DNA from: Streptomyces fragilis
GTDB lineage: Bacteria > Actinomycetota > Actinomycetes > Streptomycetales > Streptomycetaceae
Direction: 5' to 3'
Length of the DNA: 64,000 nucleotides
Assembly (NCBI RefSeq): GCF_003112515.1
Contig: NZ_BEVZ01000002.1
Location: forward strand, 1,798,001 to 1,862,000
Both the position numbers and the translations under genes were made by a program. Each line of letters opens with the position of its first letter. Position 1 is the stretch's first letter. Positions 46,057 to 54,308 of this stretch are shown piece after piece. Below the pieces are notes generated by a model that ran no database searches, was not told the origin of the DNA, and saw only the letters and a program-made list of their open reading frames with translations.

Positions 46057-46608
46057 ATGACCGGGGCCGCAGGGATCGACGAGGCCGAGATCAGGGAGGA
46101 ACTGCGCGGGCTGCGCTCCCGGGTGCCGGAACTGACCGGGGCGCTGCTGGCCAGCGCCGACGGGCTGGTGCTGGCCCACGAGACGCCGCCCGGCACCGAG
46201 CCCGAGGGGCTGGCCGCGCTCACCGCCGCCGCCCTGGGCGTCGGCGCCCGGCTCTCCGACGCCGCGGGGCGCGGGGACTTCCGCGAGCTGTTGGTGCGCG
46301 GGTCGGGCGGCTACGTGGCCACCTACGCGGCGGGCGGGGCGGCGGTGCTCACCCTGCTCGCCGGCGACCGGGTCAACGTCGGCCGGCTCCACCTGGAGGG
46401 CCGCCGCGCCGGCCGCCGCCTCGCAGTGATGGTGCCCGCCCTTCCCGCCGCCGTCCCCGCCGCCGGACGGCCCGCACCGGCGGGCCGTGCCCACGCCGCG
46501 GGGAGCGAGCAGCCGGGGTCGCTACCCGTGCGCTCCCCGGGGGCCGCCCGGGCCGGCCGCCGGCCGGGTGGCGGACCCCGCTCCTCCGGGTCGCGCTCTT
46601 CGGCCTGA
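46057..46608 (+). CDS. roadblock/LC7 domain protein
   Basis: A 183-aa protein whose first 125 residues form a roadblock/LC7 domain: EIREELRGLRSRVPELTGAL, LLASADGLVLAHET and GGAAVLTLLAGDRVNVGRLH. The C-terminal 55 residues are Pro/Gly/Arg-rich and probably disordered. AGGGAG lies eight bases before the ATG. Stop codon lies inside a 68-bp tandem repeat. With the gene at 45463 it forms a pair without the kinase or GTPase partners of a conservon. Confidence 0.82.
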   Translation: MTGAAGIDEAEIREELRGLRSRVPELTGALLASADGLVLAHETPPGTEPEGLAALTAAALGVGARLSDAAGRGDFRELLVRGSGGYVATYAAGGAAVLTLLAGDRVNVGRLHLEGRRAGRRLAVMVPALPAAVPAAGRPAPAGRAHAAGSEQPGSLPVRSPGAARAGRRPGGGPRSSGSRSSA

Positions 46609-46736
46609 ACCCGGCGGCCCGCACCCCTCGGGCTCACTCGGCGCCCGAACCGCCCGGGCCGGGTTCCGCGGCCTGAACCCGGCGGCCCGCACTCCTCGCG
46701 CTCATCCCGCGGCCGAACCACCCGGGCCCGGTTCGG
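46601..46736. repeat. 68-bp tandem repeat, two copies
   Basis: Copies start at 46601 and 46669, each beginning CGGCCTGAACCCGGCGGCCC. Each holds a dyad of the form GAACC-N-CCGGGC-N-GGTTC that could act as a hairpin. The first copy contains the stop codon of the roadblock gene. Confidence 0.85.
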
Positions 46737-46746
46737 CGGCTCGCAC

Positions 46747-47694
46747 TCAGCGGCGGGGCGCGGGCCGTGCCAGCCAGGCCGCCACGGCGTCCGTGATCGG
46801 CTGACCCGTGTCCAGCTCGACGAAGGCGAACTGCCCCGACTGGTTGCACTCGAGGAACCACCAGTCGCCCCGCGCGTCCTCCGCGAAGTCGAAGGCGCCG
46901 TAGGCGAGACGGGCGGCCTCGAGGTAGCCGAGCACGCCCTCGGCCACCCGCGCGGGCACGGCCACGGGCCGCCAGGCGTGTCCGGACGGGGCGAAACGGA
47001 CGTCGACGTCGTCGGCGGACGCGCCCGGGGAGACCTCCTTGCGGGCCGCGAGGAGCCGGTCGCCCACCGCCGTCAGCCGTATGTCGGCCCGCTTGACGAC
47101 GAGTCGCTGCAGGAGCGTCGGCCCGAGCGCCACCGCGTCGAAGTCGGCGTCCGGGGGGACCCGGCTGGTCGGCACCACCAGGGGCGGATCCTGCGGGTGC
47201 GTCCCCGACACCGGTTTGACGACCAGGTCACGGTGGCGGCGGGCGAAGTCCCGCGCGTGGTGCGGCACCGTGGTGATCAGGGTGGCGGGCACCGGCAGCC
47301 CGCACTCCTGGGCCAGCCGCAGCTGCCAGGGCTTGTGCCGGGCCAGGTACGCCGCCTCCGGAGGGTTCATCCAGCGGGCCCCGCTGCCCCGCAGCATGCC
47401 GTACAGGGCCTGGGACGCCTCCTGGGTGAGCCAGGCGGAGGCCTGCTCGGCGGCGCTGCCGGGTACGCCGGGCCGGCGCACCCACACCGACCGCAGGGCG
47501 CCGAGCCCCACGCGCCGGTCGCCCACCGACAGCGTGCCCGCCATCGCGCCGTCCCCGAACTCGCCGGACAGCCCGACGGCGCCCGGAAGTTCGGCCGGAT
47601 CGACCCGCAGCACCGGCACGCCCCGTGCGTCGAGCCGGTCCACCACCAGATCCGCGGTCACATCCTGTGTACATGTCAGGATCAGTACGGTCAT
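46747..47694 (-). CDS. ATP-grasp graspetide maturase
   Basis: Predicted ATP-grasp ligase of 315 aa that would form side-chain ester or amide links in the precursor encoded just upstream. It fits the actinobacterial RiPP-maturase type (TIGR04187, SAV_5884 family). N-terminal preATP domain VLILTCTQDVTADLVVDRL with VWVRRPG; nucleotide-binding Lys in LVVKPVSGTH; metal-binding acidic segment AFDFAEDARGDWWFLECNQS. The start ATG 47694 is 24 bp after the precursor stop. No O-methyltransferase follows it, unlike in fuscimiditide-type loci. Confidence 0.88.
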   Translation of the reverse strand: MTVLILTCTQDVTADLVVDRLDARGVPVLRVDPAELPGAVGLSGEFGDGAMAGTLSVGDRRVGLGALRSVWVRRPGVPGSAAEQASAWLTQEASQALYGMLRGSGARWMNPPEAAYLARHKPWQLRLAQECGLPVPATLITTVPHHARDFARRHRDLVVKPVSGTHPQDPPLVVPTSRVPPDADFDAVALGPTLLQRLVVKRADIRLTAVGDRLLAARKEVSPGASADDVDVRFAPSGHAWRPVAVPARVAEGVLGYLEAARLAYGAFDFAEDARGDWWFLECNQSGQFAFVELDTGQPITDAVAAWLARPAPRR

Positions 47695-47718
47695 TGCTTC
47701 GTGCCCGCCCCGGCGGCG

Positions 47719-47916
47719 TCAGTCGTCGAAGTGGGTCTTGGAACCGGCGGTGGAGGTGGTCGCCCCCAGGACCCGCAGGAGGTCCCGGTCGCGCACGGCC
47801 ACCCGTCCGTCGTCGAGGACGTTCAGCTGCAGCGAAGGGTCGTATCTGTAGGGCGGAGCCGCGGTGACCTCGCACTCCTGGGCCGGCCTGGCGTAATCGA
47901 GGGCGAACATGCGCAT
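47719..47916 (-). CDS. graspetide precursor peptide (ATP-grasp-modified RiPP)
   Basis: A 65-aa precursor, matching my recollection of the GRASP_targ family (TIGR04186). The leader contains PPYRYDPSLQLNVLDDG (21-37), the conserved recognition-type segment with Tyr25-Asp26-Pro27 and Gln30. The C-terminal core ATTSTAGSKTHFDD (52-65) offers hydroxyl donors Thr53, Thr54, Ser55, Thr56, Ser59 and Thr61, an amine donor Lys60, and acceptors Asp64 and Asp65. Up to two ester or amide crosslinks, each losing one water, are predicted. GGGAGAG precedes the ATG. No cognate protease or exporter gene is adjacent. Confidence 0.85.
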   Translation of the reverse strand: MRMFALDYARPAQECEVTAAPPYRYDPSLQLNVLDDGRVAVRDRDLLRVLGATTSTAGSKTHFDD

Positions 47917-48144
47917 GGGTCTCTCCCTGGGACGGTCCGTGACATACCCCGTGCGGACACGACCCGCCCGGCCCCCGATCCGGTCGCCGGGCGCTCCGCC
48001 TCCAACGACTTATACGTGCCGGGCCGATGATTGGTTTCCTCACGCTCCGTGACCGCTCTCGGTGGCGGCGCGAAAAACTTGGTTTGCCGTGGCGTGTACG
48101 GAACATCCGAAGGAAGGACAGAGAACCTGGATGACTGTGGAGGA

Positions 48145-48426
48145 ATGGTGGGCATTCTCGCCTGGATCCTGATTGGCCTGATCGCCGGCGCCATCGCCAA
48201 GGCGCTGCTCCCGGGGCGCGACCCCGGCGGCATCATCATCACCATGGTGATTGGTGTGCTCGGTGGTCTCCTCGGTGGCTGGCTGGGCAAGGTCATCTTC
48301 GGCGTCGACTCGATCGACGGCTTCTTCGACCTTTCTACATGGATCGCAGCCATCATCGGCTCCGTGATCCTTCTGCTGCTCTACCGTGCCTTCACCGGCG
48401 GTCGAAGCACGCACCGTCACGCCTGA
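48145..48426 (+). CDS. GlsB/YeaQ/YmgE family membrane protein
   Basis: A 93-aa membrane protein (transglycosylase-associated family) with three hydrophobic helices: VGILAWILIGLIAGAIAKAL, IIITMVIGVLGGLLGGWLG and WIAAIIGSVILLLLYRAF. Role unknown, often stress-induced. GGAGGA abuts ATG 48145, so translation may start at GTG 48148. Divergent from the graspetide precursor across a 228-bp spacer. Confidence 0.88.
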   Translation: MVGILAWILIGLIAGAIAKALLPGRDPGGIIITMVIGVLGGLLGGWLGKVIFGVDSIDGFFDLSTWIAAIIGSVILLLLYRAFTGGRSTHRHA

Positions 48427-48454
48427 CACGAACGGGTAGCACCCGTTCCCCAAT

Positions 48455-48494
48455 CGTCGGCGCCCGCACCGGACTTCCGGTGCGGGCGCCGACG
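48455..48494. terminator. intrinsic terminator
   Basis: Perfect 18-bp stem (48455-48472 with 48477-48494) with loop ACTT between convergent genes. Confidence 0.88.
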
Positions 48495-48518
48495 TGTGCG
48501 CGGGGGAGCGGCCCCGGC

Positions 48519-49877
48519 TCAGCCCGCCGCGCCGTCGGTCACCTCGAGCAGCGCGTCCGCGTGGTCCAGGCCGCACTCGCGCGCGATCTCCTCGATCGTC
48601 TGGGCCGTGCGCACCGTGGTGAGGACCGGGCGGCCGTCGTCACCGGTGCGGAATCCGTGCACCGCGGGCCTCGGCAGGCTGTTGTAGCTCCACGACGCGG
48701 TGAAGCAGTAGGCGCCCGCGTCGTGCAGGACCACCCAGTCGCCCTCCGCGAGTTCCGGCAGCTCCCGGCCGTGCGCCACCACGTCCCCGGCGAAGCACAG
48801 CGGCCCCGCGACGTCCTGCTTGATGGCCGACGCGTTCTTCGGCCGCCCGTCGGGGCCGTGCGCGGTCACCCGCAGTGCCCACGCGTCGGGCAGCAGCACC
48901 GTCCGCGTCGCGACCTGTCCGCCCGCGTGGGTGAGGGCCACCCGGCGCCCGCCCGCGTCCTTGACGTACTCCACCCGCGCGGCGAGGAAGCCGTTCTTGG
49001 CGAGCAGCGAGCGGCCGAACTCGGTGACCAGCCGGTAGCGTCCGTCCAGCAGCGCGGGCTCCGCCTCCCGCAGGGCGGCCACGTACTCCGCGTGCGTCGG
49101 CCTCACCTCGTCGTCGTCGAAGTTGACGGGCAGTCCGCCGCCGATGTCCAGGCCGGTGACCCGGCGTTCCCCCAGCCGCGCGTCGATGGTGGCCGCCAGC
49201 CGGTGCGCCACCGCCACACCCTGGGCGATCAGCGGCAGCGGGCAGCCCTGCGAACCGACGTGCACGTGGACGCGGGTCAGCCACGGGTGCCGGGCGAAGG
49301 CCTCCACCACCCGCTCCTCGGCCCCCGGATCACGCAGCGCCACACCGAACTTCGAATGCTCGGTGGCGGTGCTGGTGGCCGCGATCGAGCCCCCGCCGAC
49401 CTGCGGATTGACCCGCAGCCCCAGCACGGACGCGCAGCCCGCCGGGCGCAGCCGGGCGATCCGCTCCACCTCCGCCAGGTTGTCCGCGTTGACCGCGACC
49501 CCCAGCTCCAGGGCCTCCCGCAGCTCCGCCTCGGTCTTCACCGGGGAGTCCAGGACGATCCGGCCGGGCTCGAAACCGGCGGCCAGCGCCAGCCGGAGCT
49601 CACCGGGGCTCGCCACCTCGCATCCCATCCCCGTCGACGCCAGCAGCCGCAGCACCGGGACGAGCGGGCAGGCCTTCGCGGCGAAGGTGTGCAGCACCTG
49701 CGGCACCCCGGCGAACGCCTCGCGCAGGGCGTCCACCGCCCGCAGGATGCCCGCGGTGTCCAGGAAGCCGGCCACCGGCTGCTCCGGGCCGAGCAGTCCG
49801 GTCGCCACGGCCCGCTCCAGCACGTCGGCGACGGTGGGCGGGACGCCCTTCACGAGGGACGGCGCGGCAGTGTTCAC
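48519..49877 (-). CDS. fold-type III PLP decarboxylase, diaminopimelate decarboxylase-like
   Basis: A 452-aa enzyme of the alanine-racemase-fold decarboxylase family. PLP Lys68 lies in HTFAAKACP; phosphate-binding Gly-rich segment DIGGGLPVNF; C-terminal HDAGAYCFTASWSYNSLPRP. The normally CESGD active-site sequence appears as GPLCFAGD, with Cys retained but Glu and Ser replaced, so specificity may differ from LysA; decarboxylation of another amino acid is possible. GTG 49877 has GAGGAG seven bases upstream. Alone, not with lysine genes. Confidence 0.85.
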   Translation of the reverse strand: MNTAAPSLVKGVPPTVADVLERAVATGLLGPEQPVAGFLDTAGILRAVDALREAFAGVPQVLHTFAAKACPLVPVLRLLASTGMGCEVASPGELRLALAAGFEPGRIVLDSPVKTEAELREALELGVAVNADNLAEVERIARLRPAGCASVLGLRVNPQVGGGSIAATSTATEHSKFGVALRDPGAEERVVEAFARHPWLTRVHVHVGSQGCPLPLIAQGVAVAHRLAATIDARLGERRVTGLDIGGGLPVNFDDDEVRPTHAEYVAALREAEPALLDGRYRLVTEFGRSLLAKNGFLAARVEYVKDAGGRRVALTHAGGQVATRTVLLPDAWALRVTAHGPDGRPKNASAIKQDVAGPLCFAGDVVAHGRELPELAEGDWVVLHDAGAYCFTASWSYNSLPRPAVHGFRTGDDGRPVLTTVRTAQTIEEIARECGLDHADALLEVTDGAAG

Positions 49878-50189
49878 AGGTGACTCCTCATCTCCACGAC
49901 GGCGTTCCGGACCCGGCGCCGCACCCGGGGAGAGAGCGGCGCCGCGTACACCCTCTCTCTTCCCGCCCCCCGGTACCAGGGGCGAAGGCGCAGCTCACCG
50001 AGGGCATCGGGGCGCCGCGCGGTTCCGGACGGGTGGTGACACCGGTGATTTTGCCGATGTACGCGCGGCGGAAGCGGCCCGACAGTGACGTAGCCAGTCA
50101 GCGGCAACCCCGGCGGATGGCGCGGACACGTCAAGAGGACGCGTGCCGCGACCACGCAGGGGGAGCCTCGTCAGAGAGGACGACTCGTC
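49878..50189. other. divergent intergenic region
   Basis: A 312-bp spacer between the decarboxylase and the cutinase gene. A GAGAGGA Shine-Dalgarno precedes the cutinase start. A short dyad (CCCCC-GGTACC-AGGGG, near 49965-49982) is visible; no clear promoter or gene. Confidence 0.4.
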
Positions 50190-51125
50190 GTGCAGCACTC
50201 GCAGAGCAGCGCGTCCAACGACGCCACCCCCACGCCGGCCGGCCGCCGGCGCCGTCTTGGTCGTATCGCCGGCCTGTCCGCCTCCGTGGCCGCGGCCATC
50301 GCCTTCAGCACCCTCGCGGCGCCGGGCGCCACCGCGGCCGACAACCCCTACGAGCGCGGCCCGGCCCCGACCAACTCCAGCATCGAGGCCCTGCGCGGGC
50401 CGTACGCGGTCTCCAGGACCTCCGTCTCCTCCCTGGCGGTGACCGGGTTCGGCGGCGGCACGATCTACTACCCGACCACCACCAGCGACGGCACCTTCGG
50501 CGCCGTGGTGATCACCCCGGGCTTCACCGCCTACGAGTCGTCCATCTCATGGCTCGGCGAGCGGCTCGCCTCCCAGGGCTTCGTGGTGTTCACCATCGAC
50601 ACGATCACCACCGCCGACCAGCCGGCCCAGCGCGGCGACGAGATGCTGGCGGCCGCCGACTACCTGACGCAGCGCAGCTCGGCCCGCTCCCGCGTCGACG
50701 CCACCCGGGTCGCCCTGATGGGCCACTCGATGGGCGGCGGCGGCACCCTGGAGGCGGCCAAGGACCGGCCGTCCGTCAAGGCCATCATCCCGATGACCCC
50801 GTGGAACCTCGACAAGACATGGCCCGAGGTGCGCACGCCCACCCTGATCGTCGGGGCCGAGGCGGACGCCGTCGCCCCCGTGGCCTCGCACTCCATCCCG
50901 TTCTACACCAGCCTGCCCTCCAGCACCGAGAAGGCCTACCTCGAGCTGGACAACGCCAGTCACTTCGCGCCCAACACCTCGAACACGACGATCGCGAAGT
51001 ACAGCATCTCCTGGCTGAAGCGGTGGGTCGACAACGACACCCGCTACTCCCAGTTCCTCTGCCCGGGCCCCTCCACCGGGCTCTTCAGCGACGTCTCGGA
51101 CTACCGGAACACCTGCGCCTTCTGA
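50190..51125 (+). CDS. secreted cutinase/polyesterase, PET-hydrolase-like
   Basis: Secreted alpha/beta hydrolase of 311 aa acting on ester polymers such as cutin. Signal peptide ends near [11 protein letters not shown]. The mature start [42 protein letters not shown] and [13 protein letters not shown] closely follow Thermobifida cutinases and related PET hydrolases. Catalytic Ser180, Asp226 (EADAV) and His258 (ASHFAPN); aromatic-clamp Trp in [11 protein letters not shown]-terminal Cys pair in FLCPGP and NTCAF for the usual disulfide. GTG 50190 with GAGAGGA. Activity on PET is an inference from family. Confidence 0.93.
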   Translation: MQHSQSSASNDATPTPAGRRRRLGRIAGLSASVAAAIAFSTLAAPGATAADNPYERGPAPTNSSIEALRGPYAVSRTSVSSLAVTGFGGGTIYYPTTTSDGTFGAVVITPGFTAYESSISWLGERLASQGFVVFTIDTITTADQPAQRGDEMLAAADYLTQRSSARSRVDATRVALMGHSMGGGGTLEAAKDRPSVKAIIPMTPWNLDKTWPEVRTPTLIVGAEADAVAPVASHSIPFYTSLPSSTEKAYLELDNASHFAPNTSNTTIAKYSISWLKRWVDNDTRYSQFLCPGPSTGLFSDVSDYRNTCAF

Positions 51126-51338
51126 CCCGGGGGACCCCGACGGCGGCCGCGCACGACGCGCGGCCGCCGTTCGGCGTTCCCCGCTACCTCCCGCCACCGG
51201 GGGCCTCCCCGCCCGGCGGAAGCGGACGTGTGCCGGCGCACAGTCCGCCACCGCCCTCCGTGGACGGCCACACACCCGCCCCGCGAGAGGCGGACCGCAT
51301 ACTTCCGGCGGGCTTTACTCCTCCGTAACATCGCGGGA

Positions 51339-54095
51339 ATGACCGGACAGACGACCGTCATCACCCCCTCGCGAACGCACGGCCGGACCGAGGAACTGCG
51401 CGCGGTGGCCGCGACCCTGACGAACCGTCTGGAGGACGACAGCGCCGTCCTCCTCCTCACCGGCGAGCCCGGGCTGGGACGCACCACGCTCCTTCGGGAC
51501 GTGGCCCGGTCCTTCGGCGCCGGCCCCGTCCTGCGGGTCGGCGCGACCGCCGCCGAGTCCCGCCTCCCCTACAGCGGCGTGCACGCCGTGCGCTGCGCCG
51601 CCGCCGCCGCGGGCGGCGCGCCGCCCGTCCGCAGAACCCCCGAAGGCCTCCTCGACCTGCTCGTGGCCGCCGCCGACGGCGGTCCCCTCCTGCTCTGCGT
51701 CGACGACGCCCACCTGTGGGACGCCCCCTCCCGCGCCGCGCTCGGGTTCGCCGCCCGCCGCCTCCACGCGGCCGGCCGGGTCGGCCTGCTGATCTCCGTC
51801 ACCCGGCACCACGCCGCCGACCCGGACTTCGCGGGGCTGCCCGTCCTGCGCCTGGGCCCGCTGCCGCGGACCGCCGCCCGGGCGCTGCTCGACGACCTCG
51901 TGCCCGGCGGCGTCGACCCCGCCGTCGGCGACGAACTCCTCACGGAGGCCGACGGCAACCCCGCCCTGCTGCACGCCCTGGTCCGCCGCCTGGGGCCCGA
52001 CGAGCTGAGCGGCGCCGCCCGGCTGCCGCGCCCGCTGGCCGACGCGGACGTGCTCGCGTCGGTGGTGGGCGAGAGCCTGGCCGGGCTGCCCACCAGCCTG
52101 CACGACCTGCTCCTGGTGGCCGCCGCCGCGCACGAGACCGCCCCGGCCGACGGACGGCCGGGCGTCGACGCCGACCTGGTGCTGCGCGCCGCCGCCCGCC
52201 TCGGCCCGGCCGCCGCCGCGCCGCCCCGCACCGAGCGCGCCGCCGACCTCCTCGTACGCACCGACGGCAGGCTCCGCTTCACGGGCACCCTGATCCGCCG
52301 GGCCGTCCACGCGAGCGCCCGCCCGGAGCGCCGCCGGGCCGCCCACCGCGCGCTCGCCGCCGTCCTGACCGCCGACGGCCACCGCCTGCCCGCCCTGCTC
52401 CACCTCGCCCACGCGGCCGGCGCCCCCGACGCGGCGCTCGCCGGGGACCTGGCGCGCAGCGCCCTCGACCCGCGCACCGACGCCACCCACCTCCAGCGGG
52501 CCGCCGCCCTCTCCCTGGCGGCCGACCTCACCCCGGAGGTCACCCGGCGTGCCGAACGCCGCACCGCCGCCGCCGAACAGGCCCTGCTGGCGGGCCGCCC
52601 GGCGCAGGCGCGCGGGCTGCTCGCCGACGCGGGCGGTCCCGAGGCCCGAGCCACCGTGCGCGGGCGCGCCGAACTGCTGCGCGGAGTGATGACACTCGGG
52701 GACGGGCCGGTCGCCGACGCCCACGCCTCGCTCCTGTTCGCCCGGTCCCTGCTGGCGGGCGAGGCGCCCGAACTGGCGCTGGCCGCCACCGTCGCCGCCG
52801 CGGACGCGGCCTGGGCCGCAGGGGACCTGACCGGCTGCCTGTCGGCGCTGGCCGGCGCCACGGCGACCGCCCCCGCACCCGGTCCCGGACGGCCCGACCC
52901 GGTGCGGGACTACCTCACCGGGCTGCGCGCCATCCTCGAGGCGCGGCTGGCCGACGCCGCCCGCCCGCTGCGTCGCGTACTCGACCACGGCTGGACCCAG
53001 GACGAACCCGAGGCGCTGCAGCGCGCCGCCACCGCCGCGCTGCTGCTCGGCGAGGTGGACACCGCGTGCCGCGCCGGGGCCCGCGCCCTTGCGGCGGCCC
53101 GCGCCCGCGGCCACGAGGCGTTCGTGCCGCAGACCCTGGAGTACCTCGCCTACGCCGAACTGAGGGCGGGCCGGCACGCCAGGGCCCGCGCGCACGCGGA
53201 GGAGGGCCTGCGCTCGGCCCTGCACTCCCGGCGGCGCAACACCGCCGCCCACCACCGGGCGATCCTCGCCCTCGCCTCCTCCATCGAGGGCGACACCGAG
53301 GAGGTCACCGCCCAGGCCGCCGCCGCGCTGGCCACCGCCCGGAGCCACGGCCTCGCCCAGACCGCCACGCTCGCCGAATGGGCCACCGGACGCGCCGAAC
53401 TGGGCCGCGGCAGGCCCTCCGAGGCCGCGGCCCGGCTCGCCCCTCTGGTGCGGCCCGGGCGCACCGGAGGCCACTTCGCGGTCCGGGCGCTGGTGATGCC
53501 CTGTTTCGCCGAGGCCGCCGTGCTCGCCGGCCGCGCGGACGAGGCCCGCATCGTGGTCGAGGAGTTCGAACTCTGGGCGGACTTCGGCGCCGACCCCCAG
53601 GCGCCCGCCCAGCTCGCCCGCTGCCGGGCCCTGCTGGCCCCGCCCGACGACACCGACGGCGCGGACACCCACTACCGGCGCGCCCTCGAACTGCACGAGC
53701 GGGCCGGCGGAGACTTCGAGCAGGCCCGCACCCAGCTGCTCTACGGCAAGTGGCTGCGCCGTCGCCGCCGCCCCCGCGAGGCCCGCGGACGGCTCCGCGA
53801 CGCCCTGCACATCTTCGAACGCTGCGGCGCCCGGGTCTGGGCCGACCAGGCGCGCGCCGAACTGCGCGCCAACGGGGAGGCGCCCGCCGCCCCGCTGGGC
53901 GGCGCGCTCTCCCGCCTGACCCCCCAGCAGCAGCGCATCGCCCGCTGCGTGGCCGCCGGCGACACCAACCGGGAGGTCGCCCAGCGCCTGTCGGTGAGCA
54001 CCCGCACCGTCGACCACCACCTGCGCAACATCTTCGCCGCGCTCGGCGTCCGCTCCCGCGTCGAGCTCGCGCGCATGGTCGGCCTGGAGCGGTAG
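51339..54095 (+). CDS. large LuxR-family (LAL) regulator with degenerate Walker A
   Basis: A 918-aa regulator. N-terminal AAA-type ATPase domain: GEPGLGRTT (42-50) is Walker A with Arg48 in place of the usual Lys, and LLLCVDDAHLWD is Walker B. The middle (about 380-840) is helical, TPR-like. The C-terminal LuxR helix-turn-helix is LTPQQQRIARCVAAGDTNRE, VAQRLSVSTRTVDHHLRNIF. LAL regulators often control secondary metabolism or sugar use. The Lys to Arg change may reduce ATP hydrolysis. TAACAT ends eight bases before ATG 51339, so possibly leaderless. Target not evident; neighbour upstream is the cutinase. Confidence 0.88.
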   Translation: MTGQTTVITPSRTHGRTEELRAVAATLTNRLEDDSAVLLLTGEPGLGRTTLLRDVARSFGAGPVLRVGATAAESRLPYSGVHAVRCAAAAAGGAPPVRRTPEGLLDLLVAAADGGPLLLCVDDAHLWDAPSRAALGFAARRLHAAGRVGLLISVTRHHAADPDFAGLPVLRLGPLPRTAARALLDDLVPGGVDPAVGDELLTEADGNPALLHALVRRLGPDELSGAARLPRPLADADVLASVVGESLAGLPTSLHDLLLVAAAAHETAPADGRPGVDADLVLRAAARLGPAAAAPPRTERAADLLVRTDGRLRFTGTLIRRAVHASARPERRRAAHRALAAVLTADGHRLPALLHLAHAAGAPDAALAGDLARSALDPRTDATHLQRAAALSLAADLTPEVTRRAERRTAAAEQALLAGRPAQARGLLADAGGPEARATVRGRAELLRGVMTLGDGPVADAHASLLFARSLLAGEAPELALAATVAAADAAWAAGDLTGCLSALAGATATAPAPGPGRPDPVRDYLTGLRAILEARLADAARPLRRVLDHGWTQDEPEALQRAATAALLLGEVDTACRAGARALAAARARGHEAFVPQTLEYLAYAELRAGRHARARAHAEEGLRSALHSRRRNTAAHHRAILALASSIEGDTEEVTAQAAAALATARSHGLAQTATLAEWATGRAELGRGRPSEAAARLAPLVRPGRTGGHFAVRALVMPCFAEAAVLAGRADEARIVVEEFELWADFGADPQAPAQLARCRALLAPPDDTDGADTHYRRALELHERAGGDFEQARTQLLYGKWLRRRRRPREARGRLRDALHIFERCGARVWADQARAELRANGEAPAAPLGGALSRLTPQQQRIARCVAAGDTNREVAQRLSVSTRTVDHHLRNIFAALGVRSRVELARMVGLER

Positions 54096-54308
54096 CGGCG
54101 GTCCGCGGGCGCGGAACCCGGCGAAAACCGTCGGTAACAAATGAGCAACTAGCTGCACACCTCTAGGGACCGACCGGACGGTATGTCATTCTTCGAGCAG
54201 GACGAGTCAGGTGACGGCCGCAACGCGGCCCCCGGACCGTGGGGGCCGCAGCACCATGGCCGTCGCGCGCGTACTGCCGGGGAGAGCCGACCTCGGAGGA
54301 GGATCGCG

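Noticed and set aside
45250..46494. Long upstream extension of the DUF5709 frame to a 585-aa protein
   Set aside because: It runs antisense through both roadblock genes and is made of biased sequence; the DUF5709 domain starts at 45249.
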